From Schlegelella aquatica (GTDB taxonomy: Bacteria; Pseudomonadota; Gammaproteobacteria; Burkholderiales; Burkholderiaceae_C): a stretch of DNA of 64,000 nucleotides. Every line of letters begins with the position of its first letter. The first letter of the stretch is position 1. This document shows positions 44,111 to 52,807 of the stretch, piece by piece. Below the pieces are notes generated by a model. That model worked only from the letters and a program-made list of their open reading frames with translations, had not been told where the DNA came from and ran no database searches. Position numbers and translations under genes: made by a program. The DNA lies in contig NZ_CP110257.1 of the NCBI RefSeq assembly GCF_026013905.1, forward strand, positions 1,426,001 to 1,490,000, written 5' to 3'.

Positions 44111-45064
44111 ATGATCCCCGTGCTCGTCGGCGCTTTCCGAACGCTCGTCCCTCGGCGGGCCGCGACGGTTCTGCTTTGCGCGGCCTTGGCCGCCTGCCAG
44201 ACCGTGCCCCCCGGCTCTTCGACCACCACCGTCACTCCGCCCCCACCGCAGCCGCCATCCGCGACGGTGCCGACGCCTCCCGCGCGACCGCCGCGCATTG
44301 GGCTCGCGCTCGGCGGCGGGGCGGCCCGGGGCTTCGCGCACATCGGGGTGCTGCAGGTGCTGGAGGAGCAAGGGATCCGCCCCGATCTGGTGGTGGGGAC
44401 CTCGGCCGGTAGCGTGGTCGCGGCGCTGTACGCGGCCGGCAAGACCCCGGCCCAGTTGGCCAGCCTCGCGGCGTCGATGGACGAGTACACCATCAGCGAC
44501 TGGTCGTACCCGCTGCGCGGTGTGATCCGTGGCGAGGCCTTGGCACGCTATGTGAACCAGCAGGTGGGCGGCAAACGCCTGGAGCAGATGAACGTGCCCC
44601 TCGGCGTGGTGGCGACCGACCTCGGCACAGGCGAGCCCATCCTGTTCCAGCGCGGCGATACCGGCACGGCCGTCCGGGCCTCGAGCGCGGTCCCGGCGGT
44701 GTTCCAGCCGGTGCGCATCAATGGGCGGGAGTATGTCGACGGCGGCCTGGTCTCGCCGGTGCCCGTGCGGTTCGCGCGCCAGATGGGGGCGGACGTCGTC
44801 ATCGCCGTGGACATCTCCGCCGTGCCGCAGGGCAACCCGGTGAGCGACGCGGTGAGGCTGCTGCTCCAGACCTTCGCCATCATGGGGCGCAGCATCAACC
44901 AGTTCGAACTGCGCGAGGCGGACGTCGTGATCCGGCCCAAGCTGAACGGCGTGTCCAGCGCCGACTTCGCCGCGCGGGCACGGTCCATCCAGGCAGGACG
45001 CGAGGCCGCCCAGGCCGCCATTGCCGAGATCAAAGCCAAGATCGCCGGCGCGAAGGCCCATTGA
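44111..45064 (+). CDS. Patatin-like phospholipase lipoprotein (RssA-type)
   Basis: A 317-residue protein with a lipoprotein signal ('LAACQTV', lipidated Cys near residue 30) and a Pro-rich linker. The patatin domain (about 60-260) has the oxyanion motif 'GGGAARGFAHIGVL', nucleophile 'GTSAGS' and catalytic Asp in 'VDGGLVSP'. It is a predicted serine acyl hydrolase at the inner face of the outer membrane or in the periplasm. It is divergent from the sulfate operon and convergent with phaP. Confidence 0.9.
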   Translation: MIPVLVGAFRTLVPRRAATVLLCAALAACQTVPPGSSTTTVTPPPPQPPSATVPTPPARPPRIGLALGGGAARGFAHIGVLQVLEEQGIRPDLVVGTSAGSVVAALYAAGKTPAQLASLAASMDEYTISDWSYPLRGVIRGEALARYVNQQVGGKRLEQMNVPLGVVATDLGTGEPILFQRGDTGTAVRASSAVPAVFQPVRINGREYVDGGLVSPVPVRFARQMGADVVIAVDISAVPQGNPVSDAVRLLLQTFAIMGRSINQFELREADVVIRPKLNGVSSADFAARARSIQAGREAAQAAIAEIKAKIAGAKAH

Positions 45065-45109
45065 GGGCCCTGCGGGCGGACGGGCGGATCGAGGCCGGGC
45101 GGCAGAAGC

Positions 45110-45140
45110 AAAAAAAAAGCCCGGTGGAGGACCACCGGGC
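45110..45140 (-). terminator. Strong rho-independent terminator of the phasin transcript
   Basis: A perfect 9-bp stem GCCCGGTGG / CCACCGGGC (45119-45140) is followed on the minus strand by nine T residues (A run 45110-45118). It is placed about 135 bp after the phasin stop, so the transcript has a long 3' UTR. Confidence 0.9.
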
Positions 45141-45144
45141 CGAA

Positions 45145-45256
45145 GGTACCTTGAAGGGGATCTCGAAAGGTACCGAGGAGACAACCTTTCAGGGAGACCG
45201 TGAAGCATCACGGCTACCCTGTAGATAGGGCTACCGGTTCGAAGTTCAAGCCCTAT
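45145..45256 (-). other. Structured 3' UTR of phasin mRNA, possible small RNA
   Basis: Between the phasin stop and its terminator lie several hairpins: ATAGGGCT with AGCCCTAT (45225-45232 / 45249-45256), CCCT with AGGG (45217-45220 / 45227-45230), CCGTG with CACGG (45198-45202 / 45209-45213), and GGTACCTT with AAGGTACC (45145-45152 / 45167-45174). The first two share the same AGGG, so they exclude each other. No ORF of note is present. A stable UTR or a processed sRNA is possible. Confidence 0.5.
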
Positions 45257-45275
45257 ACAAAGTTTTACCTACTCC

Positions 45276-45827
45276 TCAGGCCGCGGCTCGCTTGGGCTTG
45301 GCCGCCTCGGCCGCCTTCACGGCGGTGTTCGTCACCGCCTGGATGTTGGCCTCGGCCACGTGCGCCGCTTGCTTCACGGCCTTGTGCACGCTCTCGAACG
45401 CGTTGTTGGCGGCGGTCACGGCCGACTTCACCAGCGCGGCGGCGTTCTCGGTGCCGGCGGGCGCGTTCTTGATCGCCGTGTCCACCACAGCCAGGAACTT
45501 GCGCTGCATGTCCGCCAGTTGCTCCTCCGCCACGCGGCCGACCTCGGCGTTGGTGGACGAGGCGATGTCGTAGAGGTGGCGGCTGTAGGCAGCGGCCTTC
45601 TCGGCGACGGGCTGGAGCAGACTGGCTTGCAAGGCTAGCAGTTCCTGGGCGTCCTTGACCGACAGGACGGCCTGGGCGTGGTCGGCGGCTTCCTTCAGCG
45701 ACGTCTTGGCAACCTGGACATTCAGCTCGACGAGCTTCTCGACGCCTTCCAGGGCCTTCTGGGTGAGACCGAACACGGTCTCGACGTTGGCTTTCTGGGC
45801 AGCAATGATTTGTTCAGCGGTCAACAT
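45276..45827 (-). CDS. phaP: Phasin, polyhydroxyalkanoate granule-associated protein
   Basis: A 183-residue, mostly helical, cysteine-free phasin. It begins '[20 protein letters not shown]', the standard start of the betaproteobacterial phasin family, and ends in an Ala/Lys-rich tail. It coats PHA granules and is usually abundant. A perfect GGAGG site precedes the ATG. Its promoter region carries two similar TGC-rich boxes, suggesting control by PhaR. Confidence 0.95.
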   Translation of the reverse strand: MLTAEQIIAAQKANVETVFGLTQKALEGVEKLVELNVQVAKTSLKEAADHAQAVLSVKDAQELLALQASLLQPVAEKAAAYSRHLYDIASSTNAEVGRVAEEQLADMQRKFLAVVDTAIKNAPAGTENAAALVKSAVTAANNAFESVHKAVKQAAHVAEANIQAVTNTAVKAAEAAKPKRAAA

Positions 45828-45878
45828 GTGAATACCTCCATGGCAGGTTAGATGTGCTCAGCGCTTGTTGACTGTATG

Positions 45879-45950
45879 TTGCGCTGCAGCATGACTTCAG
45901 TATAAGGACTGGAGCGGGCATTGCAAGCCTTCGTTGTTGCGATGCAGCAA
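45879..45950 (-). promoter_or_regulatory. phaP promoter with two PhaR-like boxes
   Basis: On the minus strand a -35 TTGCAA (45921-45926) and -10 TATACT (45899-45904) are separated by 16 bp. Two near-identical boxes, TGCTGCATCGCAA (upstream, 45938-45950) and TGCTGCAGCGCAA (downstream of the -10, 45879-45891), flank the core. PhaR is known to bind TGC-rich sites at phasin promoters; binding here is inferred. Confidence 0.72.
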
Positions 45951-45970
45951 AATTAGGGGCGGTCCTCTAA

Positions 45971-45986
45971 GGAAGGTCTGAACAAC
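45971..45986 (+). repeat. Left inverted repeat of the IS5-family element
   Basis: Sixteen bases identical, in inverted orientation, to 47115-47130. CTAA target duplication lies just outside. Confidence 0.95.
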
Positions 45987-46033
45987 TCCGCCCGATTGCG
46001 CGACAATGCCTCACCGTGATCGGGGTGAGTGCG

Positions 46034-47014
46034 ATGCAGCTGTCGTTCGGTGATGCCGAGGGTCTGGGGAGCCGCAAGCGCACGCGGCGCGAGGTGTTTT
46101 TGGCGGAGATGGAGCAGGTGGTGCCGTGGCAGGCGCTGCTGGGTCTGATCGAGCCGCACTACCCGAAGATGGGCCGTCCCGGTCGCCAGCCCTATCCGTT
46201 GGCGACGATGCTGCGCATCCACTTCCTGCAGCAGTGGTATGCGCTCAGCGACCCGGCGATGGAAGAAGCCTTGTACGACACGCCGGTGATGCGCCGCTTC
46301 GCGCAGTTGGGCGGGCTTGCCGACATCCCGGACGAGACGACGATCCTCAACTTCCGCCGGCTGTTGGAGACGCACGGGCTGGCCGAGAAGCTCTTCGAGC
46401 AGGTCAACGCCCATCTTCAGCGCAAGGGCCTGAGCCTGCGCAGTGGCACGATCGTGGATGCCACGATCATCAGTGCGCCGAGCTCGACCAAGAACAAGGC
46501 GGGCGAGCGCGATCCGGCGATGCACCAGACCAAGAAGGGCAACCAGTGGTTCTTCGGGATGAAGGCGCACATCGGCGTGGATGACGCGTCCGGTCTGGTG
46601 CACCACGTGGAATGCACGGCGGCGAACGTGGCCGACGTGACGCAGGTGTACAAGCTGCTGCACGGCCGGGAAGACACGGTGTGCGGCGACAGCGGCTACA
46701 CGGGTGCCGAGAAGCGCGAGGAGCTGCAGGACGTGGACGCCGGATTCCTGATCGCGGAGAAGCCGTCGAAGCTGCGTGCGATGAAGAACGAGCGCGAGCG
46801 GCGCTACGCCGAGCGGTGGGAGCGCTACAAGGCCAGTCTGCGGGCGAAGGTGGAGCACCCGTTCCGGGTGATCAAGCGGCAGTTCGGCTACACGAAGGTG
46901 CGCTACCGCGGCCTGGCGAAGAACGCGGCGCAGGTGCTGACGCTGTTCGCGCTGTCGAACCTGTGGATGGCGCGCCGGCGTTTGTTGCCGACGACGGGAG
47001 CAGTGCGTCCGTAA
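46034..47014 (+). CDS. IS5-family transposase (DDE)
   Basis: A 326-residue DDE transposase. An N-terminal DNA-binding part ('GRPGRQPYPLATMLRIHFLQ') precedes the catalytic core. The acidic triad appears in 'TIVDATIISAPS', 'CGDSGYTGAEKREE' and the Y-R-E-K-type region 'AKVEHPFRVIKRQFG'. Length matches IS5-group enzymes and no frameshift is seen. ATG 46034 gives 'MQLSFGDAE'; an in-frame GTG at 46016 would add six residues. It is the only gene in the element. Confidence 0.95.
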   Translation: MQLSFGDAEGLGSRKRTRREVFLAEMEQVVPWQALLGLIEPHYPKMGRPGRQPYPLATMLRIHFLQQWYALSDPAMEEALYDTPVMRRFAQLGGLADIPDETTILNFRRLLETHGLAEKLFEQVNAHLQRKGLSLRSGTIVDATIISAPSSTKNKAGERDPAMHQTKKGNQWFFGMKAHIGVDDASGLVHHVECTAANVADVTQVYKLLHGREDTVCGDSGYTGAEKREELQDVDAGFLIAEKPSKLRAMKNERERRYAERWERYKASLRAKVEHPFRVIKRQFGYTKVRYRGLAKNAAQVLTLFALSNLWMARRRLLPTTGAVRP

Positions 47015-47114
47015 GGCGGGGAAACCCGCCAAAAACCGCCCTGCACGGGCGAAATCCGGCTCGAAAGCGACGCCAGGCCGGCGCCACGATGCCGCAATCC
47101 GGGCGGCAGAGCGG

Positions 47115-47130
47115 GTTGTTCAGACCTTCC
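47115..47130 (-). repeat. Right inverted repeat of the IS5-family element
   Basis: Sixteen-base perfect inverted copy of the left end, followed by the CTAA target duplication at 47131-47134. Confidence 0.95.
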
Positions 47131-47284
47131 CTAACGGGCCAGGCTGTGCGCAGTGGACGAGGGCAGGGCATCCTGGCATCCGCAGGTGACACCCGCGTGA
47201 CGTGACGGCCGACGTTCGCGCGGCACAATCGGCCCAGGGCTCCAGGCCGGCCTGCCAGGCTGGTGGCGCCTGGCCCACCCCTTC

Positions 47285-48244
47285 ATGAGAGCCTTCTACT
47301 GCGACCATTTCGTGCTGCCTCTGCCGCCGGGGCACCGGTTCCCGATGCAGAAGTACGGCCTGCTGCGCGACCGGGTCGCGGCCGAGTTGCCGCAGGTGCG
47401 GCTGGAGGAGGCCCAGCCGGCGTCCGACGGCGAACTCGCGCTCGCCCATCACCCGCGGTACGTGAGCGCCGTGGCGCAGGGGTGGCTCACGTCCCAGGAG
47501 CAGCGGGAGATCGGGTTTCCATGGTCGCCCGCGATGGCGGAGCGCGCTCGCCGTTCGGTCGGCGCGACGATCGCCGCTGCCCGGGCAGCGCTGGACGACG
47601 GGGTCGGGGCGAACCTCGCCGGGGGGACGCACCATGCGTACGCCGATCGCGGGGGCGGTTTCTGCGTGTTCAACGATGTCGCGGTGGCGGCCCGGCTGAT
47701 GCAGGCCGAGTGGCACCGCAGACACCGGGCTCTGCTGCGGGTGCTGGTGCTGGACCTGGACGTGCACCAGGGCAACGGCACGGCGGCCATCTTCGCGGAC
47801 GACCCGACGGTCTACACGGTGTCCTTGCACGGCCAACGCAACTTCCCCTTTCGCAAGGAACGCAGCGACCTGGACGTCGAGCTGGCCGACGGGTGCACCG
47901 ACGAGCCGTACCTCGACGCGCTGGACGAGGCCCTGCGCGCGGTGTGGCGGCACCACGAGAACCGGCCTCCGGGCTTGGTGTTCTACCTGGCCGGAGCGGA
48001 CCCCCACGAGGGGGATCGTCTGGGCCGGCTGAAGGTCTCGGCGGCCGGCCTTGCCGAGCGCGACCGCAGGGTGTTCGCATCCATGCGCGAGCGGGGGGTG
48101 CCGGTGGTCGTGACCATGGCCGGCGGCTACGGGCACGACATCCATCAGACCGTCGCGATCCAATTGGAGACCCTGCGTATCGCGCAGGCCGTCGCCGTTC
48201 ATCCACGTTCTCCTGCACATCCCCATGTCGAGACCGCAACCTGA
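47285..48244 (+). CDS. Histone deacetylase-family (AcuC-like) deacylase
   Basis: A 319-residue zinc hydrolase of the HDAC superfamily. Metal and catalytic residues are visible in '[19 protein letters not shown]', '[16 protein letters not shown]' (zinc Asp and His), '[13 protein letters not shown]' (second Asp) and 'MAGGYGHD'. Bacterial members remove acetyl groups from polyamines, acetoin enzymes or proteins; the substrate is unknown. A CACAAT -10-like motif lies at 47224-47229. The 3' end overlaps the thioesterase gene by 20 bp. Confidence 0.92.
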   Translation: MRAFYCDHFVLPLPPGHRFPMQKYGLLRDRVAAELPQVRLEEAQPASDGELALAHHPRYVSAVAQGWLTSQEQREIGFPWSPAMAERARRSVGATIAAARAALDDGVGANLAGGTHHAYADRGGGFCVFNDVAVAARLMQAEWHRRHRALLRVLVLDLDVHQGNGTAAIFADDPTVYTVSLHGQRNFPFRKERSDLDVELADGCTDEPYLDALDEALRAVWRHHENRPPGLVFYLAGADPHEGDRLGRLKVSAAGLAERDRRVFASMRERGVPVVVTMAGGYGHDIHQTVAIQLETLRIAQAVAVHPRSPAHPHVETAT

Positions 48245-48668
48245 GCCTCGCAGCGCCTATCCGTACTTCCTGCCCATCACGACACGCTGGATGGACAACG
48301 ACGTCTATGGCCACGTCAACAACGTCGTCTACTACAGCTACTTCGACACCGTGGTCAACCGCTACCTCGTCGAGCGGGGTGTGCTCGACATCCACCAGGG
48401 CCAGACCATCGGCCTCGTGGTCGAGACGCAGTGCAACTACTTCTCCTCGATCGCGTTCCCTCAGCTCGTGCATGCGGGGCTGCGTGTGGCGCAACTGGGC
48501 CATTCGAGCGTGCGGTACGAGGTGGGTCTCTTCGCGGACGACGAACCGCTCACCGCGGCGAAGGGGCACTTCGTGCATGTGTACGTCGACCGCGGGAGCC
48601 GCCGCCCGGCCGCGTTGCCGCAAGCCCTGGTGGCGGCACTCGAGCCGCTGAGACGCGCGCCGGGTTGA
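48225..48668 (+). CDS. Hotdog-fold acyl-CoA thioesterase (4HBT, YbgC-like)
   Basis: A 147-residue hotdog protein with the 4HBT signature: '[20 protein letters not shown]', in which Asp near residue 24 is the expected catalytic residue. It would hydrolyse short acyl-CoA thioesters. The gene overlaps the end of the deacylase gene in another frame, so the two are cotranslated. Confidence 0.9.
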   Translation: MSRPQPEPRSAYPYFLPITTRWMDNDVYGHVNNVVYYSYFDTVVNRYLVERGVLDIHQGQTIGLVVETQCNYFSSIAFPQLVHAGLRVAQLGHSSVRYEVGLFADDEPLTAAKGHFVHVYVDRGSRRPAALPQALVAALEPLRRAPG

Positions 48669-48826
48669 CGGCGTCGCGAACGCTGCGCGATTTCAGCCAA
48701 TCGCAAGGTCGGGGGCGCTCCGGTTCCTATAATCGCGCCGCCCGCGGGCGTCCGTGGGCGACGCGATCCCGACGCCCCGCCGCGCCCAGCCCGGGCGTCG
48801 CAGGGCTCGTCTGCCGGAGTCCTCCC

Positions 48827-50242
48827 ATGAATCGCTTCGTGATCCGAGGGGCAGTGCTGACCCTCGCCAGTGCGCTGCTGCCCGGTCTCGCCCATGCAGC
48901 CGACATCGACGGCAGCCAATTGGCCGTGTGGTGGGCCATTCCCTTTGCGGGCATGCTCCTGTCGATCGCGTTCGTTCCGCTCATCGCGCCGTTCTTCTGG
49001 CATCACCATTACGGCAAGATCACCGCGGGCTGGGCGCTGGCGTTCCTGCTGCCGTTTGCCGCCGTGTTCGGGCCGGGGACGGCCGCGGCGGGCTTCGTGC
49101 ATGCGCTGGTGGCCGAGTACGTCCCCTTCATCATCCTGCTCACCGCGCTGTTCACGACGGCCGGCGGCATCTACATCCGCGGCAACCTGCACGGCAGCCC
49201 GGGGCTCAATGCGGGCCTGATGGCAGTGGGGGCGGGGCTGGCGAGCATCATGGGCACCACCGGCGCCTCGATGCTGCTGATCCGCCCGCTCATCCGGGCG
49301 AACGACAACCGCAAGCACGTCGCCCACGTGGTCGTCTTCTTCATCTTCATCGTCTCCAACATCGGGGGCTCTCTCACCCCCTTGGGCGACCCGCCGCTGT
49401 TCCTCGGCTTCCTGAAGGGGGTGGACTTCTTCTGGACGGCGCGGGTGATCTTCCCGGAGACGCTCTTCCTCGTCGCGGCCTTGCTCGCGCTCTTCTACGT
49501 GATCGACTCCTACTACTACCGCAAGGAGGGCGTCCAGCCCGTCGATCCGACCCCGGACTCGCGCGACGTCGGCATCGAGGGCAAGGTCAACCTGCTGTTG
49601 CTGCTGGTCATCGTCGGGCTGGTGCTGCTGAGCGGTGTGTGGAAGTCTTCGGTGGAGTTCGACGTTTTCGGGACCGCCGTCGGACTGCCCCAACTGATGC
49701 GTGACCTCGCGCTGGTGGCGGTGATCTTCGTCTCGCTCGCGGTGACGCCGCGGCAGGCGCGCGAGCAGAACCAGTTCGGCTGGGCCCCGATGGTCGAGGT
49801 GGCCAAGCTCTTCGCCGGCATCTTCCTCACCATCATCCCGGTGCTGGCGATGCTCAAGGCGGGTCTCCAGGGGCCTTTCGCTCCCATCGTGCAAGCCGTC
49901 ACCGGGGCCGACGGGCAGCCGGTTCCCGCCATGTATTTCTGGGCGACGGGGCTCCTGTCCTCGTTCCTCGACAACGCGCCGACCTACCTCGTCTTCTTCA
50001 ACCTTGCCGGCGGGGAGCCTCAGGTGCTGATGACGAGCCTGGCACCCGTCCTCGCGGCGATTTCCGGGGGGGCCGTGTTCATGGGCGCCAACACCTACAT
50101 CGGCAACGCCCCCAACCTGATGGTGAAGGCGATCGCGGAGGACCGCGGCATCCGGATGCCGAGCTTCTTCGGCTACATGGCGTGGTCGGGTTTCATCCTG
50201 CTGCCGCTGTTCGCGCTGGTGACCTGGATCTGGATGCGCTGA
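48827..50242 (+). CDS. Sodium:proton antiporter-like protein, ion transporter superfamily
   Basis: A 471-residue protein with a signal-like first helix ('LLPGLAHAA') and about eleven membrane segments. Motifs 'ASIMGTTGASMLLIRPL', 'NIGGSLTPLGDPPLFLGFL' and 'SSFLDNAPTYLVFF' are typical of the ArsB/NhaD ion-transporter superfamily. It probably exchanges Na+ for H+, but an organic acid cannot be excluded. GGAG precedes ATG 48827, and a TATAAT hexamer is about 95 bp upstream. Confidence 0.85.
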   Translation: MNRFVIRGAVLTLASALLPGLAHAADIDGSQLAVWWAIPFAGMLLSIAFVPLIAPFFWHHHYGKITAGWALAFLLPFAAVFGPGTAAAGFVHALVAEYVPFIILLTALFTTAGGIYIRGNLHGSPGLNAGLMAVGAGLASIMGTTGASMLLIRPLIRANDNRKHVAHVVVFFIFIVSNIGGSLTPLGDPPLFLGFLKGVDFFWTARVIFPETLFLVAALLALFYVIDSYYYRKEGVQPVDPTPDSRDVGIEGKVNLLLLLVIVGLVLLSGVWKSSVEFDVFGTAVGLPQLMRDLALVAVIFVSLAVTPRQAREQNQFGWAPMVEVAKLFAGIFLTIIPVLAMLKAGLQGPFAPIVQAVTGADGQPVPAMYFWATGLLSSFLDNAPTYLVFFNLAGGEPQVLMTSLAPVLAAISGGAVFMGANTYIGNAPNLMVKAIAEDRGIRMPSFFGYMAWSGFILLPLFALVTWIWMR

Positions 50243-50306
50243 GCTGCGCGCGGCGCATGGGGCAGGCCCCGGTGCGGCGGCCGGGCGCTTGCCCGACAAT
50301 GGGGCC

Positions 50307-51329
50307 ATGAAGCCCAAAGTCCTCGTCACGCGTCGCATCTTCCCCGAAGTGGTGGAGCGTCTGCGCCAGCACTTCGATGTCGAGTACAACGAAGCCGACC
50401 GGCTCTGGAGCCCGCAGGCGCTGGCCGAGCGCCTGCGCGAGAAGGACGGTGTCTTTCTGACGCCGACGGAGCGGGTGGACGTCGCCTTGCTCGACGCATG
50501 CCCCAGGCTCAAGGTGGTGGCCAACATGGCCGTGGGCTACAACCACATCGACGTGGCCGCATGCACCGCCCGCGGCGTCTTGTGCACGAACACACCCGAT
50601 GTCCTGACCGAGACCACGGCCGATTTCGGCTTCGCTCTCGTCCTTGCGGCGGCGCGAAGGGTGACGGAGGCCGAGCGTTTCCTGCGGGAAGGCCGCTGGC
50701 AGACCTGGTCCGTGCACATGATGATGGGCCGTGAGGTGCACGGCACCACGCTGGGCATCCTGGGGATGGGCCGCATCGGCCAGGCGATCGCCCGGCGCGC
50801 GGCGTTGGGCTTCGGCATGAGGGTGCTTTACCACAACCGCTCGCGCCTGCCCGAGGCCGTGGAGGCCCAGTACGGCGCTCGCTACGTGGACAAGGACACG
50901 CTGTTGCGCGAGGCGGATCATGTGATCGTGGTCGTGCCGTACTCCCCGCAGACGCACCACCTCATCGGTGCCGCCGAGCTGGCGCTGATGCGACCCACCG
51001 CCACGCTGACGAACATCGCCCGCGGCGGCGTCGTCGACGATGCGGCGCTCGCCCAGGCCCTGCGCGACGGGCGCATCGCCGCCGCTGCGCTCGACGTGTT
51101 CGAGGGCGAGCCGCGCGTGCATCCGCACTTGCTGCAAGTGCCGAACGTCGTGCTCACGCCGCACATCGCCAGCGCCACCGAGACCACCCGCCGGGCGATG
51201 GCCGAGCTCGCCGCCGACAACCTCATCGCCGGCCTGGGCTGCGGCCCGCAGGCGGGCCGACCGCCGACGCCCCTCAACCCCGAGGTGCTGTCGTCCACGG
51301 CCGCGGGCGAGGGGAGGGCCGGCTCGTGA
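50307..51329 (+). CDS. D-isomer 2-hydroxyacid dehydrogenase, glyoxylate/hydroxypyruvate reductase type
   Basis: A 340-residue NAD(P)H-dependent reductase. NAD motif 'LGILGMGRIGQAIARRA', catalytic Arg in 'NIARGGVVDDAAL', Glu in 'VFEGEPRVHP', and the catalytic His in 'TPHIASATETTR' are all present. It likely reduces glyoxylate or hydroxypyruvate (GhrB-like). No ribosome site precedes ATG 50307, but GACAAT ends 6 nt upstream, suggesting a leaderless message. The end overlaps rmuC by 4 bp. Confidence 0.92.
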   Translation: MKPKVLVTRRIFPEVVERLRQHFDVEYNEADRLWSPQALAERLREKDGVFLTPTERVDVALLDACPRLKVVANMAVGYNHIDVAACTARGVLCTNTPDVLTETTADFGFALVLAAARRVTEAERFLREGRWQTWSVHMMMGREVHGTTLGILGMGRIGQAIARRAALGFGMRVLYHNRSRLPEAVEAQYGARYVDKDTLLREADHVIVVVPYSPQTHHLIGAAELALMRPTATLTNIARGGVVDDAALAQALRDGRIAAAALDVFEGEPRVHPHLLQVPNVVLTPHIASATETTRRAMAELAADNLIAGLGCGPQAGRPPTPLNPEVLSSTAAGEGRAGS

Positions 51330-52786
51330 GCTGGGAGTGGATCGCCCTGGCGGGCATGCTGGCGGCCAACCTGGCCTTGTCGTGGTGGTTGTTGGCCACC
51401 TTGCGTTCGCGCGAGGCCCTCTCCCGCGCCGAAGCCTGGCGCGACGAATTGCACACCCTGGCCCGCATGCAGAACGAAGCCGGTGCCCGGATGGAGCGGG
51501 AGTTGCGCGACGAGGTGGCACGAACCGGCCAGGCCACGCGCCAGGAGCTCGCGACCACCCTCGCGCTCTTCCAGCAGACCCTGCTCACGCAGCAAGGCGA
51601 CGTGGCGCGCACGCAGAACGAGCAGATCGACAGCTTCCGCGCGCAGCTGGCGGCGATGCAGCAGGCGGTCGGCGATGCGTTGCGGCACGCGACGGCGGGC
51701 CTCGCAGCGCAGTCCCAGGCCGCCCGTGAGAGCCAGGATGCGGCGTTGCGCCGTTTCGGCGAGGCGCTCGGCGAGCAGGTGCGCCAGCTGACGGAGAGCA
51801 ACGAGCGCCGACTGACCGAGGTGCGCGCCACCGTCGAGACGCGGCTGGCGGCGCTGGCGGCCGACAACGAGAAGAAGCTGGAGCAGATGCGCCAGACGGT
51901 GGACGAGAAGCTGCACGCCACGCTCGAGCAGCGTCTGGGCGAGAGCTTCCGCCAGGTGGCGGAGCGGCTGGAGCAGGTGCACCGGGGCCTGGGCGAGATG
52001 CAGAACCTGGCGCAGGGCGTGGGCGACCTCAAGCGCGTCCTCTCTAACGTCAAAACGCGCGGCGTGCTGGGCGAAATGCAGCTGGCAGCCCTCCTCGAGC
52101 AGGTGTTCACGCCCGAGCAGTACGCGGCGAACGTGGCGACCGTGCCCGGCAGCCGCGAGCGGGTGGAGTTCGCCATTCGCCTGCCTGGCAAGGGCGACGA
52201 CGGCGCCCCCGTGTGGCTGCCGTTGGATGCGAAGTTCCCTCGAGAGGACTACGAGCGCTTGCTCGATGCGCAGGAGCGGGCGGACCGCGAGGGGGCTGAA
52301 GCCGCAGCGAAAGCGCTGGAGCTGCGCATCCGCGAGGAGGCGCGGACCATCTCGGCCAAGTACGTGGCGCCCCCGCATACGACCGATTTCGCCGTGCTTT
52401 TCGTGCCGACCGAGGGCCTCTACGCGGAGTTGCTGCGGCGCCCGGGCCTGCTCGAGTCGCTGCAGCGGGAGCACCGCGTCACGCTGGCGGGGCCGACGAC
52501 CTTGCTCGCGATGCTGAACAGCCTGCAGATGGGTTTCCGCACGCTGGCGCTCGAGAAGCGCTCGTCGGAGGTGTGGAAGGTGCTCGGCGCGGTCAAGACG
52601 GAGTTCCTGAAGTTCGGCGACGCGCTGGCCAAGACGCGCAAGAAGATCGAGGAGGCGGGCAACGTGATCGAGGCGGCCGAGCGTCGCACCCGCGTGATGG
52701 GGCGTGCGCTCAAGACCGTCGAGGCGCTGCCCGAGGCCGAATCGCTCGCCCTCCTGCCCGCGGCGAGCGCAGAAGAGGTGGACTGA
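51326..52786 (+). CDS. rmuC: RmuC-family DNA recombination protein
   Basis: A 486-residue protein with an N-terminal membrane helix ('IALAGMLAANLALSWWLL'), a long Gln/Ala-rich coiled coil (about 35-230) and the C-terminal RmuC nuclease-like domain ('VKTRGVLGEMQLAALLEQVF', 'LPLDAKFPREDYERL'). In E. coli RmuC limits inversion at short inverted repeats. A GTG start overlaps the previous stop. Confidence 0.93.
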   Translation: MSWEWIALAGMLAANLALSWWLLATLRSREALSRAEAWRDELHTLARMQNEAGARMERELRDEVARTGQATRQELATTLALFQQTLLTQQGDVARTQNEQIDSFRAQLAAMQQAVGDALRHATAGLAAQSQAARESQDAALRRFGEALGEQVRQLTESNERRLTEVRATVETRLAALAADNEKKLEQMRQTVDEKLHATLEQRLGESFRQVAERLEQVHRGLGEMQNLAQGVGDLKRVLSNVKTRGVLGEMQLAALLEQVFTPEQYAANVATVPGSRERVEFAIRLPGKGDDGAPVWLPLDAKFPREDYERLLDAQERADREGAEAAAKALELRIREEARTISAKYVAPPHTTDFAVLFVPTEGLYAELLRRPGLLESLQREHRVTLAGPTTLLAMLNSLQMGFRTLALEKRSSEVWKVLGAVKTEFLKFGDALAKTRKKIEEAGNVIEAAERRTRVMGRALKTVEALPEAESLALLPAASAEEVD

Positions 52787-52807
52787 AGCCGCCGGGGCGC
52801 TGGCCCC

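Larger units (their letters stand above)
45971..47130 (+). mobile_element. Intact IS5-family insertion sequence
   Basis: A 1160-bp element bounded by 16-bp perfect inverted repeats (GGAAGGTCTGAACAAC, 45971-45986 and 47115-47130). It is flanked by CTAA duplications (45967-45970 and 47131-47134), the target typical of IS5. It carries one intact transposase gene. It sits 21 bp beyond the upstream PhaR-like box of phaP. Clean ends and an open transposase frame suggest a recent, possibly active, insertion. Confidence 0.96.

Noticed and set aside
45197-45256. tRNA-like element (GGTTCGAA T-loop-like sequence and stems)
   Set aside because: No acceptor stem, D arm or anticodon arm can be built; better explained as hairpins of the phasin 3' UTR.
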